Positions 52,814-62,790 of a stretch of DNA of 64,000 nucleotides are shown here, piece by piece (position 1 is the first letter of the stretch; each line of letters starts with the position of its first letter). Both the position numbers and the translations under genes were made by a program. The stretch is from Flagellimonas sediminis (GTDB lineage Bacteria > Bacteroidota > Bacteroidia > Flavobacteriales > Flavobacteriaceae). A model generated the notes under the pieces. The model did no database searches. It was given only the letters and a program-made list of their open reading frames with translations, and was not told the DNA's origin. The stretch is taken from assembly GCF_010500845.1 (NCBI RefSeq), contig NZ_JAAAMI010000003.1, forward strand, positions 306,971 through 370,970, given 5' to 3'.

Positions 52814-54094
52814 CTATTTCTTACGTCGTTCCATCCATTTGTAGATGGCCTCCACGGCAAAGCAAAAGCCAATTAAGGATACAGCCACGATTACCCCCAT
52901 GATATTGGAACCGAATTGTTGTTGTAACAATGCTAACATGGCAATGGAGCAAAGGATACATCCTGTCAAGGCAATGGTCTTGTTACTTTTGGTTTCCTTG
53001 GCCAATTTGAATCCGGTTAGATTTACCATGGCGAAGATCAACAGGAACCCAACGCTACCGGCCGTGGAAATGCTTTCGAGTTTCAATGTGTTCGTTAAGG
53101 TAAGGGTAAGGATAGTGGTAATCAGAAGGCCGACGGGCTGATTCCAGAGTTGATAGGTAAATTCACGGGGCAATTCGTCATCTTCGGCAATCTCAAAACT
53201 TACACGACTACCGCCGTATAAGGAGGCATTGATGGCTGAAAAGGTAGAAATAAGGGCTGCAATGGTAATGATAGTGAAACCAACCTTTCCCAACATCGGT
53301 TTCGCCGCTTCGGCCAACACATAGTCTTGGGCCGTCGCAATTTCATTAAATGGGAGGGAACCTACGGTGACCACCGCTATGATGATGTAGAGCAAAATCA
53401 CAAATATGACTGAGATGTAATAGGCGCGTGGAATGTTTTTTTCGGGATTTTCCATATCGGGTGCCGCGTTGGCGATGAGTTCAAACCCTTCATAGGCCAC
53501 AAAAATGACCATGCCGCCAGTCAACAATTTGATGGGTGTTTCCCAATTGGCAGGTGAAAGCTGTTCCAGATTACTATTTCCCATCAACCCATAAATGCCC
53601 ACACCGATAAAGGCCAATAAAATGATCAGTTTGATGATCACGGCATACGATTCAATAGCCCCAACCACCTTGATGCTGTAATAGTTGATTCCCGATGCCA
53701 ATAGAATGATAAAGGTAGCATAGATATGAAAGTCCATTGGTCCACCAGTGATGGCGTACAAATTAGGGGCATAGGAACCAAAGGCCGAAGCATACAGGGA
53801 CAACATGATGATATAGCTCAACCAAAGCAGGTTGTTGATGCCTCCACTAAAAATACTTTGTCCAAAACCTTGGTTGATAAATTTTACGGTACCGCCGCGA
53901 TCGGGGTAGGCCAAGGATAGTTTTACATAGCTGTATGAAGTGAGCAAGGCAATGATCCCGGCAAAAAGAAACGCAAGTGGCGTACCGCCTTTGGCCAACG
54001 AAACCGCCAAACCCAGAACTGCAAAAATACCACCTCCCACCATGCCTCCAATGCCGATGGAAATCGCTTCCCTTAGTCCGATGGTTTTGCTCAT
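52814..54094 (-). CDS. APC-family amino-acid permease
   Basis: A 426-residue membrane protein with 12 predicted helices. It starts MSKTIGLREAISIGIGGMVG with the helix-1 GGMVGGGIFAVLG that binds the substrate backbone, and has FVAYEGFELIANAAPDMENP (helix 6 region, typical of APC transporters) and the NIPRAYYIS motif after it. Specific amino acid cannot be read from sequence. Confidence 0.9.
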   Translation of the reverse strand: MSKTIGLREAISIGIGGMVGGGIFAVLGLAVSLAKGGTPLAFLFAGIIALLTSYSYVKLSLAYPDRGGTVKFINQGFGQSIFSGGINNLLWLSYIIMLSLYASAFGSYAPNLYAITGGPMDFHIYATFIILLASGINYYSIKVVGAIESYAVIIKLIILLAFIGVGIYGLMGNSNLEQLSPANWETPIKLLTGGMVIFVAYEGFELIANAAPDMENPEKNIPRAYYISVIFVILLYIIIAVVTVGSLPFNEIATAQDYVLAEAAKPMLGKVGFTIITIAALISTFSAINASLYGGSRVSFEIAEDDELPREFTYQLWNQPVGLLITTILTLTLTNTLKLESISTAGSVGFLLIFAMVNLTGFKLAKETKSNKTIALTGCILCSIAMLALLQQQFGSNIMGVIVAVSLIGFCFAVEAIYKWMERRKK

Positions 54095-54115
54095 TTTGGT
54101 TTTTGTTTCAAGCTT

Positions 54116-54910
54116 TTAATTAAAATCGACCCCAACATAATATCCTTCACTACCCCGAACATTAAAGACCGTACTGTCCTCAAAAATGAGGTACTGTCCC
54201 TTGATGCCCTTTAGGATTCCTTGGTAACTTGGTGTTTTGTCCAGATTCAGGCTTTTTACCTTTTCGGGGTATTGCAGCACGGGGAAGTCCAAATGAGTCT
54301 CTTGGTTGTTATTTATAAAATATTCGGACACTTCACCAGGGATGAATGGTTTCAATTTATTGCGCCATTCCACCAGATCCACATCTTCAATTCGGTTGGT
54401 GAGCATTTTTTGCCAACTGGTCTTGTCACTTACATGGTCTTTTAGGGCCACTTCGGTAATTCCGGCTAAATACCTATTGGGTACTTCCACAATTTCTATG
54501 GCCTCATGGGCTCCCTGGTCTATCCAACGGGTAGGTATCTGGGATTTTCTGGTAACCCCGACCTTAATGTTACTGGAATTGGCCAGATACACGATATGGG
54601 GTTGCAACTGCATTTTTTTCTCGTACTCTAGGTCGCGGTCTTCCTGGTCCAAATGGGCGGTACTCAATTCGGGTTTCATGATCCAATCGCCCGCGGAAGG
54701 TGTTTCATAAAAGCATGATTTACAAAACCCTTGTCGGTATATGGGTCTGTCCTTCTCACAGTTTAAACATTGAAATTTGATAAAGTCAATTTTAAGTTCT
54801 TTGTTCAGTAACTGGTTCAGGTTCAAAAAATCGCTTCCCAAGGTTAAAAAGTATTGTATGGGGTGGCCGTTCTCTGTATGCATTTTGCGCAGGACTCCTT
54901 CGTACAGCAT
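54116..54910 (-). CDS. DUF2797 domain protein
   Basis: A 264-residue cytoplasmic protein. It has a treble-clef-like zinc site (CLNC near 49 and CKSC near 68) and a central part resembling a GIY-YIG-like fold (HIVYLANSSNIKVGVTRKSQ, then the Trp-Ile-Asp-Gln-Gly-Ala segment). The DUF2797 family is widespread in Bacteroidota and Actinobacteria; function is not established. Located 21 bp upstream of the permease on the same strand. Confidence 0.9.
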   Translation of the reverse strand: MLYEGVLRKMHTENGHPIQYFLTLGSDFLNLNQLLNKELKIDFIKFQCLNCEKDRPIYRQGFCKSCFYETPSAGDWIMKPELSTAHLDQEDRDLEYEKKMQLQPHIVYLANSSNIKVGVTRKSQIPTRWIDQGAHEAIEIVEVPNRYLAGITEVALKDHVSDKTSWQKMLTNRIEDVDLVEWRNKLKPFIPGEVSEYFINNNQETHLDFPVLQYPEKVKSLNLDKTPSYQGILKGIKGQYLIFEDSTVFNVRGSEGYYVGVDFN

Positions 54911-55007
54911 GTTGTGATGAATGTTTGTTTCTTATTTGAAAATGAATGCCAGAAAAGCTATTTTAGCTGTTGCACCCAACTGAATTTCTTGGTTAAAGAT
55001 ACCTAAA

Positions 55008-56531
55008 ATGCCCATACCATTATTCAACTCCATAGCTTCTTGGTTATTGAGAAAGCGCTACCACCAAATAGAACTTTTTCTCAAATATCCGTTGGATGTT
55101 CAGGATGAGGTGTTAAGGCAGTTGCTCGACTTTTCCCAGGAAACCATGATCGGAAAACAGTATGGGTTCGAAGACCTTCCCAAGTATGACGAATTCCGTA
55201 ACCGGGTTCCCATTGTAGGGTATGAGGATGTGGCACCCATGATAGAGCGCACCCGTCGTGGAGAACAGAACCTCTTTTGGCCCACGACCATAAAATGGTT
55301 CGCCAAGAGTAGTGGTACCACCAATGCAAAAAGCAAATTCATCCCGGTAAGTAATGAGGCCTTGGAGGACTGTCATTACAAATCAAGCAAGGATTTACTC
55401 TGTCTTTATCTCAACAACAATGAAAACTCCCAACTGTTTACCGGTAAAAGTTTACGATTGGGTGGAAGCAAGGAACTCTATGAGGACAATGGAACCTTTT
55501 TTGGCGATTTGTCCGCTATTTTAATAGATAACATGCCCCTATGGGCCGAATATAGCAGTACACCTAGCAATAGGGTTTCCCTAATGAGTGAGTGGGAATC
55601 TAAGTTGGAGGCGATCATAGAGGAAAGCATTAGGGAAAACGTGACCAGTTTGGCGGGCGTGCCATCTTGGATGTTGGTTTTGCTCAATCAGGTTTTGGAG
55701 AAGACCGGCAAAAGTCACCTGTTCGAGATTTGGGAGAACCTCGAGGTGTATTTTCATGGAGGGGTCAGTTTTACCCCGTACAAGAACCAATACAAGAAAC
55801 TGCTCCCCCGCAAAAAGTTCAATTTTTATGAAACCTATAATGCCTCCGAAGGATTTTTCGGTATACAAGATCGAAACAATTCCGATGAGCTTTTGTTGAT
55901 GCTGGATTACGGTATTTTTTATGAGTTCATTCCCATGGATTCCAATGGAATTGAAGATTGGGCCATTCCGTTGTGGGAAGTGGAGCTGGGGGTCAACTAT
56001 GCCATGGTGATTACCACAAATGCTGGGCTTTGGCGTTATAAGATAGGGGATACCGTCCGGTTCACCTCCAAAAACCCATACCGCATCAAGATTACGGGTA
56101 GGACCAAACACCACATCAATGTATTCGGGGAAGAACTGATCATTGAAAATGCAGAAGAGGCCCTGAAGCAAATTTGCCAGAAAACCGATGCGGAGATCAT
56201 GGACTATACCGCCGCACCCATTTTTATGACGGGCAAAGAAAAAGGGGCACATGAATGGATCATCGAGTTTAGAAAGCCACCCGAAGATGTGGCCTATTTT
56301 ACCGAAGTGTTGGACAATGCCCTAAAATCGCTCAACTCCGATTATGAGGCCAAGCGCTACAACAACATCACATTAAAAATGCCCAAAGTACATGTGGCCC
56401 GTAAAAATTTGTTCCATGACTGGCTCAAATCCAAGAATAAACTGGGTGGCCAACACAAGATCCCGAGGCTTTCCAATGAGCGTGGATATATTGATGAACT
56501 GCTCCGAATGAACATGGAAACAAGGGTGTAA
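55008..56531 (+). CDS. GH3-family acyl-adenylating enzyme
   Basis: A 507-residue protein similar to plant GH3 auxin-amino-acid ligases. ATP-site motifs are present: KSSGTTNAKSKFIPVS (about residue 103), YNASEGFFGIQ (about 280) and YKIGDTVRF (about 345), with KITGRTKHHINVFGEEL in the C-terminal domain. It would adenylate a carboxylic acid and pass it to an acceptor; the bacterial substrates are mostly unknown. It is divergent from DUF2797 and followed by the palindrome at 56549. Confidence 0.9.
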   Translation: MPIPLFNSIASWLLRKRYHQIELFLKYPLDVQDEVLRQLLDFSQETMIGKQYGFEDLPKYDEFRNRVPIVGYEDVAPMIERTRRGEQNLFWPTTIKWFAKSSGTTNAKSKFIPVSNEALEDCHYKSSKDLLCLYLNNNENSQLFTGKSLRLGGSKELYEDNGTFFGDLSAILIDNMPLWAEYSSTPSNRVSLMSEWESKLEAIIEESIRENVTSLAGVPSWMLVLLNQVLEKTGKSHLFEIWENLEVYFHGGVSFTPYKNQYKKLLPRKKFNFYETYNASEGFFGIQDRNNSDELLLMLDYGIFYEFIPMDSNGIEDWAIPLWEVELGVNYAMVITTNAGLWRYKIGDTVRFTSKNPYRIKITGRTKHHINVFGEELIIENAEEALKQICQKTDAEIMDYTAAPIFMTGKEKGAHEWIIEFRKPPEDVAYFTEVLDNALKSLNSDYEAKRYNNITLKMPKVHVARKNLFHDWLKSKNKLGGQHKIPRLSNERGYIDELLRMNMETRV

Positions 56532-56548
56532 CATTATTTTACCTATCT

Positions 56549-56568
56549 TTACGAAAACGTTTTCGTAA
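56549..56568. promoter_or_regulatory. 20-bp perfect palindrome, LacI-family-type operator
   Basis: The half-site TTACGAAAAC is followed directly by its reverse complement, with a central CG. This is the form of LacI/GalR-family operators. It lies 112 bp ahead of the small hydrolase gene and just after the GH3 stop. No LacI-family regulator is in the window, so the binding protein must be elsewhere. Confidence 0.6.
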
Positions 56569-56679
56569 TTTTAACCTTTTATCGTCCAAACTTTCCTTTT
56601 GAACAAATAAAAAAGGTTTTTACCCGTTTAATGTTGAATTTCCCCTAGCAAATCTTTTAAACACTAAACCATAAAGATC

Positions 56680-57219
56680 ATGGCAGAAAAACTTGTAGTT
56701 CTTTCCGATATGTGGGGAGCAAAAAAGGGCCTTTGGATAGCATCCTATTTTGGATACCTTCAACAATATTATGACATCGTATTTCATGATTGCCAGCAAT
56801 TGGGAAATATTGACCTTCCAGTTTCTTCCGAAGAAAATGTACACCGCGCCTTTATTGAAGGCGGCATTGATACGGCAGTTGCCAGTTTGCTTAAAAAGGA
56901 AACCAGGCCAGCCCATTATTTGGCTTTTAGCACCGGAGGTACCATTGCCTATAAAGCGGCATTGCAAGGTTTACCGATGAAATCGTTGACGGCGATTTCG
57001 GCGACCCGTATCCGATTTGAGGAAGATAGGCCCGATACTCGTCTTAACCTTATTTATGGCGAGTGTGATGCCAATAAACCAGATTTGAAATGGTCACAAC
57101 AAGTTGGTGCCGATTTTAGGATTGTACCCAGTTTCGGCCACATGCTCTATTCCGATGAAAAAATAATTTCGGAAGTCTGTTTGGAACTTTTGGAACAAGT
57201 CACAAAAAAAGTGGTCTGA
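56680..57219 (+). CDS. Small alpha/beta-hydrolase-fold protein
   Basis: A 179-residue soluble protein, short for the fold. The first strand is KLVVLSDMWGAKKG, the nucleophile elbow is LAFSTGGTIAYKA (Ser near residue 87), an Asp candidate lies in YGECDANKPDL, and the His is in SFGHMLYSD. The lid region is minimal. Substrate unknown. Possibly controlled through the palindrome upstream. Its stop is directly adjacent to the convergent clpX stop. Confidence 0.75.
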   Translation: MAEKLVVLSDMWGAKKGLWIASYFGYLQQYYDIVFHDCQQLGNIDLPVSSEENVHRAFIEGGIDTAVASLLKKETRPAHYLAFSTGGTIAYKAALQGLPMKSLTAISATRIRFEEDRPDTRLNLIYGECDANKPDLKWSQQVGADFRIVPSFGHMLYSDEKIISEVCLELLEQVTKKVV

Positions 57220-57235
57220 CTAGGAGACCACTTTT
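57207..57235. terminator. Bidirectional terminator whose loop holds both stop codons
   Basis: AAAAGTGGTCT (57207-57217), loop GACTAGG, AGACCACTTTT (57225-57235), with A and T runs outside. The hydrolase TGA (57217-57219) and the clpX TAG (57220-57222, minus strand) lie at the stem-loop boundary and in the loop. Confidence 0.85.
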
Positions 57236-58455
57236 AGTTTTTTTATGGTTTCGTACGACAGCTTTTCCTCTGCGTACGCTTTGCTTACCTTGAACTCGGT
57301 TTCATCACTACTTGGTAGTGTGAACATGGCATCGGTGAAGACAGCTTCACAAAGGGAGCGTAGTCCCCTTGCACCTAATTTATATTCTACCGCCTTGTCC
57401 ACAATATAACTCAATGCCTGCTCTGTAATGGTAAAGGTAATACCGTCCATGGCGAACAACTTCTCATATTGTTTGATGATGGCGTTTTTGGGTTCCGTTA
57501 AGATGGCACGCAATGTTTTGGCATCCAATGGGTTCATATGGGTGAGCACAGGTAGTCGCCCAATGATTTCTGGAATCAAACCAAATTCCTTAAGGTCTTT
57601 TGGAATGATGTATTGCAGAATATTGTCATTGTCCAACTTGTCATCGGCTTTGGACGCACTATAACCAACTGCCTGCATGTTCAAGCGTTTGGTAATGATG
57701 CGCTCGATACCATCAAAAGCACCTCCGGCCACAAAAAGAATATTTTCTGTATTTACCTCTATGAACTTTTGATCGGGATGTTTACGCCCACCTTTTGGTG
57801 GAACGTTCACCACAGTGCCTTCCAAGAGCTTCAAAAGACCTTGTTGCACGCCTTCACCTGATACATCGCGGGTGATGGATGGGTTGTCGCTCTTGCGGGC
57901 AATCTTGTCTATCTCATCGATGAATACAATACCTCTTTCCGCTTTTTCCAAGTTATAATCGGCAGCCTGTAGCAATCGGGTCAGGATGCTTTCCACATCT
58001 TCCCCAACATACCCTGCTTCGGTGAGTACCGTGGCATCCACAATGGCCAAAGGCACATTGAGCATTTTGGCGATGGTCTTCGCAATAAGGGTCTTGCCCG
58101 TACCGGTTTGCCCCACCATAATAATGTTGCTCTTTTGGATTTCTACATCGTCATCCTTGCCCTTGGGTTGCAACAGTCTTTTGTAGTGGTTGTATACCGC
58201 TACCGACATTACTTTTTTGGTCCTTTCCTGACCAATAACAAATGTGTCCAAGAAATCACGGATCTCCACTGGTTTTTTCAATTCCAGTTCAGAGGATAGG
58301 TCGTGGTTTTTGGATTGTTTGGATTCTTCCGCAACAATGCTATGGGCCTGTTCTATACATCGGTCGCAAATATGCGCATCAAGACCAGCAATCAATAAAT
58401 TGGTTTCTGGCTTTTTTCTTCCACAAAAAGAACATTCCAAGTTTTCCTTTGCCAT
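57220..58455 (-). CDS. clpX: ATP-dependent Clp protease ATP-binding subunit ClpX
   Basis: Start at the ATG at 58455 ([15 protein letters not shown]); an upstream TTG at 58464 is unlikely. The 411-residue unfoldase has the N-terminal C4 zinc domain (CSFC ... CDRC), Walker [17 protein letters not shown], Walker [14 protein letters not shown], and the sensor and pore regions of AAA+ proteins. It feeds substrates to ClpP, encoded just upstream on the same strand. Confidence 0.97.
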   Translation of the reverse strand: MAKENLECSFCGRKKPETNLLIAGLDAHICDRCIEQAHSIVAEESKQSKNHDLSSELELKKPVEIRDFLDTFVIGQERTKKVMSVAVYNHYKRLLQPKGKDDDVEIQKSNIIMVGQTGTGKTLIAKTIAKMLNVPLAIVDATVLTEAGYVGEDVESILTRLLQAADYNLEKAERGIVFIDEIDKIARKSDNPSITRDVSGEGVQQGLLKLLEGTVVNVPPKGGRKHPDQKFIEVNTENILFVAGGAFDGIERIITKRLNMQAVGYSASKADDKLDNDNILQYIIPKDLKEFGLIPEIIGRLPVLTHMNPLDAKTLRAILTEPKNAIIKQYEKLFAMDGITFTITEQALSYIVDKAVEYKLGARGLRSLCEAVFTDAMFTLPSSDETEFKVSKAYAEEKLSYETIKKLKVVS

Positions 58456-58542
58456 ATTTCTCAACTATTCAACCATCAATAACGCAAAAAAATGGATTTT
58501 GGTCTGCGTTAAGGGGTTGGCTTCTTAATTAATGGGTATGAA

Positions 58543-59223
58543 TTAGGATTTTTCCCTTATCAAAATTTCATCGATCATGCCATAGGCCTTGGCTTCTTCG
58601 GCCTTCATCCAGTAATCCCGGTCACTGTCGTCATACACCTTGTCAAAAGGTTGACCGGAGTGGTTGGAGATAATCTCATATAATTCGTCCTTGATCTTCA
58701 ACACCTCCTTGGCAGCGATTTCAATATCACTGGCCTGTCCCTGCGCTCCTGAAAGTGGCTGATGGATCATGACCCTGGAGTGTGGCAGGCCACTTCGTTT
58801 ACCTTTTTGACCTGCACAGAGCAGTACCGCGGCCATGGAGGCGGCTATTCCGGTACAGATGGTGGCCACATCGGGCTTGATGAACTGCATGGTATCGTAA
58901 ATGCCCAATCCGGCGTACACACTTCCGCCAGGGGAATTGATATAGATCTGAATGTCCTTGGAGGCATCCGCGCTTTCCAAAAAGAGCAACTGGGCCTGTA
59001 CAATATTGGCCACTTGATCATTGATCCCTGTTCCCATAAAAATGATGCGGTCCATCATCAATCGGGAGAAAACATCCATTGCAACTGCGTTCAATTGGCG
59101 TTCCTCTATAATGTTGGGAGTCATGTTCATAGGGTACATGCTGCTCATGATCTGGTCATAGTGCATGCTGTTTATACCGTGATGCTGGGTAGCATATTTT
59201 CTAAATTCTTTTCCGTAATCCAT
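58543..59223 (-). CDS. clpP: ATP-dependent Clp protease proteolytic subunit ClpP
   Basis: A 226-residue serine protease with the catalytic triad Ser129 (GIAASMAAVLL), His154 (SRVMIHQP) and Asp203 (SDRDYWM). The spacing of the three (25 and 49 residues) matches E. coli ClpP. It has an N-terminal extension of about 30 residues before the first conserved helix. It lies 87 bp upstream of clpX and 87 bp downstream of tig, the common tig-clpP-clpX order. Confidence 0.97.
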   Translation of the reverse strand: MDYGKEFRKYATQHHGINSMHYDQIMSSMYPMNMTPNIIEERQLNAVAMDVFSRLMMDRIIFMGTGINDQVANIVQAQLLFLESADASKDIQIYINSPGGSVYAGLGIYDTMQFIKPDVATICTGIAASMAAVLLCAGQKGKRSGLPHSRVMIHQPLSGAQGQASDIEIAAKEVLKIKDELYEIISNHSGQPFDKVYDDSDRDYWMKAEEAKAYGMIDEILIREKS

Positions 59224-59244
59224 AGGATAGTACTCGATTTATCT

Positions 59245-59281
59245 TAAAAAAAAGGTGCCGAAAAATTAGCTTTTCGGCACC
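59245..59281 (-). terminator. Intrinsic terminator after tig
   Basis: Stem GGTGCCGAAAA (59254-59264) with TTTTCGGCACC (59271-59281), followed on the minus strand by a run of eight or more T. It would end most tig transcripts before clpP, so clpP-clpX probably has its own promoter. Confidence 0.85.
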
Positions 59282-59310
59282 GTAAAGATACTTATTTTTC
59301 TTTTAGCAGA

Positions 59311-60633
59311 CTAGCTGTATGCCTCCTTGATGAAGTCGTCATAAGATACTTCCTTCACCTTAAGGTTGGCCTTCTCCTTGTATAGGTCCAACAATTTTTG
59401 GCTCATCAACTGTTCTGAAAGTCGTTTCACCTCGTCTTGATTGCTCATTACACGAACGGCGATGTTTTCCAATTCCTCCTCTTTGGGGTCCATATGGCCA
59501 TATTGTGCCATTTGCGATTTGATAAATCCTTTGGCAAATTCCTTAAGCTCATCAAATTGTACTTGAAGATTGTTTTCTTGAATGATCTTACCTTCGATCA
59601 ATTGGTAACGCAATCCTTTTTCCGATCTTTCAAATTCTTCCGTGGCTTGGTCATCGGACAACATTTGTTCCCCACTCACTTGGATCCATTTTTTCAAAAA
59701 CTCTGCTGGCAGGTCAAATTTGGTTTCCTCAATCAATTTCTCGGTGATATCGTTCAACAATTTTTGATCGGATTGCTGTTCAAACTGATTTTCAGAATCT
59801 TCTTTAATACGGTCCTTCAATTCTTTGGCAGATGTTACCTTGTCCTTACCGAACAATTTATCGAACAATTCCTGGTCCAAGGCTGCAGGTTGTCTTTCGT
59901 TGATTTCCTCAATGGTGAAAGTAACCTCGGTGTTCAGGCTATCTGCCTTGTCACGGTTGATGCCCAATGCACTAGATAAAAGATAGTCTTCCTTGAAAAG
60001 TCCTTTGGTGGAAAAGGTAACAATGTCACCTACTTTTTTGCCGACCAAGGCATCTACCGCTTTTTTAGCTTTTACCTTGTCCACCTCAATAGTGGTCTTG
60101 TTGTTGATGTCCTCGGCTTCATTGGCAAATGTTCCGGTCACCTCGTCGGCTTTGCCCACTTCGGTTTTGGATACCAACTTTCCGTATTGTTTTTGGATGC
60201 GCTCCACTTGATCGTCGATCATTTTCTTATCGGCCACGATTTTGTACTGGGTAACGGCTTTTTTGGTCTTCAACTGTACATCAAAGCTAGGCGCCAATCC
60301 CAATTCAAATTCGAAATCGAGATTTTCGTTTTCCCAATCAAAATTTTCAGGTTGTTTGGGAAGCGGGTTGCCCAAAACATCCAATTTTTCCTCGGTAAGG
60401 TATTTGTTCAGATTGTCCTGAAGCAGTTTGTTCACCTCATCCACCAAAACAGCTTTTCCGTACTGTTTTTTGATCAGTCCCATGGGAACCTGACCTTTTC
60501 TAAAACCTGGAATATTGGCTTGTTTTCTGTAGTCCTTAAGGATTTTTTCTACCTTGTCCTGATAGTCTTCTTTGCTTATGGCGACTTTTACAACTGCATT
60601 AAGATCGTCAATCTGCTCTTTAGTAATATTCAT
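59311..60633 (-). CDS. tig: Trigger factor
   Basis: A 440-residue ribosome-bound chaperone. The N-terminal ribosome-binding signature is GFRKGQVPMGLIKKQYG (about residues 42-58); the middle PPIase region (about 155-245) is present but divergent, and the C-terminal helical arms complete the protein. A recognisable purine-rich site (GTAGGAG) directly precedes the ATG, which is unusual in this window and fits a highly translated gene. Confidence 0.95.
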   Translation of the reverse strand: MNITKEQIDDLNAVVKVAISKEDYQDKVEKILKDYRKQANIPGFRKGQVPMGLIKKQYGKAVLVDEVNKLLQDNLNKYLTEEKLDVLGNPLPKQPENFDWENENLDFEFELGLAPSFDVQLKTKKAVTQYKIVADKKMIDDQVERIQKQYGKLVSKTEVGKADEVTGTFANEAEDINNKTTIEVDKVKAKKAVDALVGKKVGDIVTFSTKGLFKEDYLLSSALGINRDKADSLNTEVTFTIEEINERQPAALDQELFDKLFGKDKVTSAKELKDRIKEDSENQFEQQSDQKLLNDITEKLIEETKFDLPAEFLKKWIQVSGEQMLSDDQATEEFERSEKGLRYQLIEGKIIQENNLQVQFDELKEFAKGFIKSQMAQYGHMDPKEEELENIAVRVMSNQDEVKRLSEQLMSQKLLDLYKEKANLKVKEVSYDDFIKEAYS

Positions 60634-60732
60634 CTCCTACCTAATTTGCTGTTCAAAAATGGGATGCAAAAGTAATGCATTTTTGGTTTGACAGCAACTT
60701 TTTAAACCCTTGAATTTCAAACCAAACGAAAT

Positions 60733-61077
60733 CTATTGGTCTTCCTTTAAAATGGAATGCAAAATGGACTGTAAAATGGACAGTAACAAACTGAAAATAA
60801 TGGCCCACCAGAAGTTGACAACCTGAAACCCATCAATCAATTTTGCGGCAAAAAGAATGATGATGGCATTAATGACCAACAAGAAAAGTCCCAAGGTAAG
60901 TATGGTGATCGGCAATGTTAAAATGACAAGGATTGGCTTGACCAAAAAGTTGAGCAAGCTCAATACAACGGCCACAATAATGGCGGTGACCATGGAATCC
61001 ACACCCACACCTGGCAGAACATAGGCCAGGATTACCACGGCTAGGGCATTCAATAATAATCTTAGTATGAGTTTCAT
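60733..61077 (-). CDS. Four-helix membrane protein (phage holin superfamily IV type)
   Basis: A 114-residue, almost wholly hydrophobic protein with four predicted membrane helices (LLLNALAVVILAYVLPG; AIIVAVVLSLLNFLVKPILV; ILTLGLFLLVINAIIILFAA; WWAIIFSLLLSILQSIL) and a short polar tail. Proteins of this kind are annotated as holin-like but are common chromosomal genes; actual function unknown. Confidence 0.88.
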   Translation of the reverse strand: MKLILRLLLNALAVVILAYVLPGVGVDSMVTAIIVAVVLSLLNFLVKPILVILTLPITILTLGLFLLVINAIIILFAAKLIDGFQVVNFWWAIIFSLLLSILQSILHSILKEDQ

Positions 61078-61104
61078 AAAGGTGATTTTTGAAGTTGTTT
61101 TAAT

Positions 61105-61132
61105 AAAAAAGGCACCGTGATTACGGTGCCCT
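61105..61132 (-). terminator. Intrinsic terminator after the SGNH lipoprotein gene
   Basis: GGCACCGT (61111-61118), loop GATT, ACGGTGCC (61123-61130). On the minus strand it is followed by a T run, so it serves the gene ending at 61156. Confidence 0.85.
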
Positions 61133-61155
61133 TAAGATAACGAAATTATGTTTGT

Positions 61156-62655
61156 CTAGTTAATATAGAGCCCGGTATAATCCAATGGATTGACCATTGG
61201 TAGGTTGGACCCAAATTTTGTATTGATGGCAGTTGTAAATGCATTGGCGACAATTGCATAACCTCTGGGAGCAGGGTGTACCCCATCCAAAGAGAATCCG
61301 CCACCTGTAGCAAAATCACTGGTCACTAAACTTCCATCAGTTAACTGGATACCAGAGATATTGATGGTGCTCAACAAAGTGTTGGCATCCACAAAAGCAA
61401 GGTCGTAAGCAGAAGCCAAGGCAGCGATAGTTTGGTTGTAGGCATCGGTTGCCGTTTTTACCATCAATTGTTCTTCAGGCGTTAAAACCCATTTATCTGC
61501 CAAAGGAACCGCAACTCCATTGATTGAAGTAGGATTGTTCGGATCGGCCAAAGTTCCGATAAACGTGCTTGAGGTCAGCACCAAAAGATCATCGGCAGTA
61601 GCTTGTCTCATATTGATCAAGGCCGGGTTAAAACCAGTAAGGTCAGTTAAATCTTCATCAATTATGACCACAGCGTTGCCTTCGCCGGCAGAAAAGGATA
61701 TAGTTCTTTTTGCCAATTCCTGAGCGTCGATGATGTTCAAAGCATGTAATTGAGCCAATCCTGCATTATAGGCACCATAAGCAGCCATGCTGTTCAAATA
61801 AGCGGCAGTTTCCGCGTCCAAAGGAATGGGATTGTATGGTACGGTAGAGAAATAGGGAAGGTCGGTTACATATGGAATGTTGGCGATGGCACCATCTGCA
61901 CCATTGGCTTTCAATGTCTGTACAATGCCACTCATAACACTTGCATACACATTGGGATCTGTAATATCGGCTCTTGAATAGGTGCTGGGGTCTAAATTTC
62001 CAGTTTGGTCAGTTCCTGCTCCTCCACCTGTGGCATATAACAAAACGTCATTGGATCCAACCCACAACGTAAAGAAGGTTGCTCCTTGCGCCGCGGCGTC
62101 ACCAATAACGGTAGCCGATTCGCTGGAAGAGAATCTTGCAAAATAGGGATTGGCGGTTCCCATGGCCACTCCTGCCACACTGCCGTAGCCTGGAGCCAAG
62201 AGCTCATAACTTTTTGCCCCGGGTACCCCCATGTTGTTGAAAGATCCAGATAATTTACTGGATACTTCAGTGGAGCCTTGCCCGGAAACAGGCGTTGGTG
62301 CAGGACCATTGGCAGTGAATGCCAAATAGAGTCTGTTCCCTGCTATTGGGGTTCCCTGAAGGGTCATTCCCCCAAGGTTGTCCGCCATGAAAGGAATATT
62401 AAAAGAGCCGCCCCCTACCAAGGCAAAATTAGCCGCCAGCATATTGGGAAAAGAAGCTTCCTGGCCAGCTGTAAAAAGTGCATTGTCAGAGAATCCTGCT
62501 GTAAGGGAATTTCCTACAGCTACGTAATTGGAGAAATCCGCGGTTCCGGAAGTGTATTCAATGGGTTCGGTCGTGTTGTCAATTGGGGTCGTATCGTCTT
62601 CACATGCCATCAAGAATAAGCCTAAAACTGGGAGTAAGGCATAAAACTTTTTCAT
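61156..62655 (-). CDS. SGNH/GDSL-family hydrolase lipoprotein
   Basis: A 499-residue lipoprotein: the signal MKKFYALLPVLGLFLMAC ends at the lipidated Cys18. Block I is AVGNSLTAGF with Ser near residue 51; block III is LWVGSNDVL; block V is SLDGVHPAPRGYAI with the catalytic Asp and His near the C-terminus. It is larger than most GDSL esterases because of insertions between the blocks. Probably an outer-membrane esterase or lipase facing the periplasm or cell surface; substrate unknown. Confidence 0.9.
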   Translation of the reverse strand: MKKFYALLPVLGLFLMACEDDTTPIDNTTEPIEYTSGTADFSNYVAVGNSLTAGFSDNALFTAGQEASFPNMLAANFALVGGGSFNIPFMADNLGGMTLQGTPIAGNRLYLAFTANGPAPTPVSGQGSTEVSSKLSGSFNNMGVPGAKSYELLAPGYGSVAGVAMGTANPYFARFSSSESATVIGDAAAQGATFFTLWVGSNDVLLYATGGGAGTDQTGNLDPSTYSRADITDPNVYASVMSGIVQTLKANGADGAIANIPYVTDLPYFSTVPYNPIPLDAETAAYLNSMAAYGAYNAGLAQLHALNIIDAQELAKRTISFSAGEGNAVVIIDEDLTDLTGFNPALINMRQATADDLLVLTSSTFIGTLADPNNPTSINGVAVPLADKWVLTPEEQLMVKTATDAYNQTIAALASAYDLAFVDANTLLSTINISGIQLTDGSLVTSDFATGGGFSLDGVHPAPRGYAIVANAFTTAINTKFGSNLPMVNPLDYTGLYIN

Positions 62656-62790
62656 ATCGATAATCTGTTAGAGTTAGTTTATGTTCACTTTTATGGTAAA
62701 ATCACAATAAACCAAATCTATATCAAAATTGTTATACAGGCAATTAAATGGGCAAAAAAATTATGCATGCATAATAAAAAGGATGAAATT

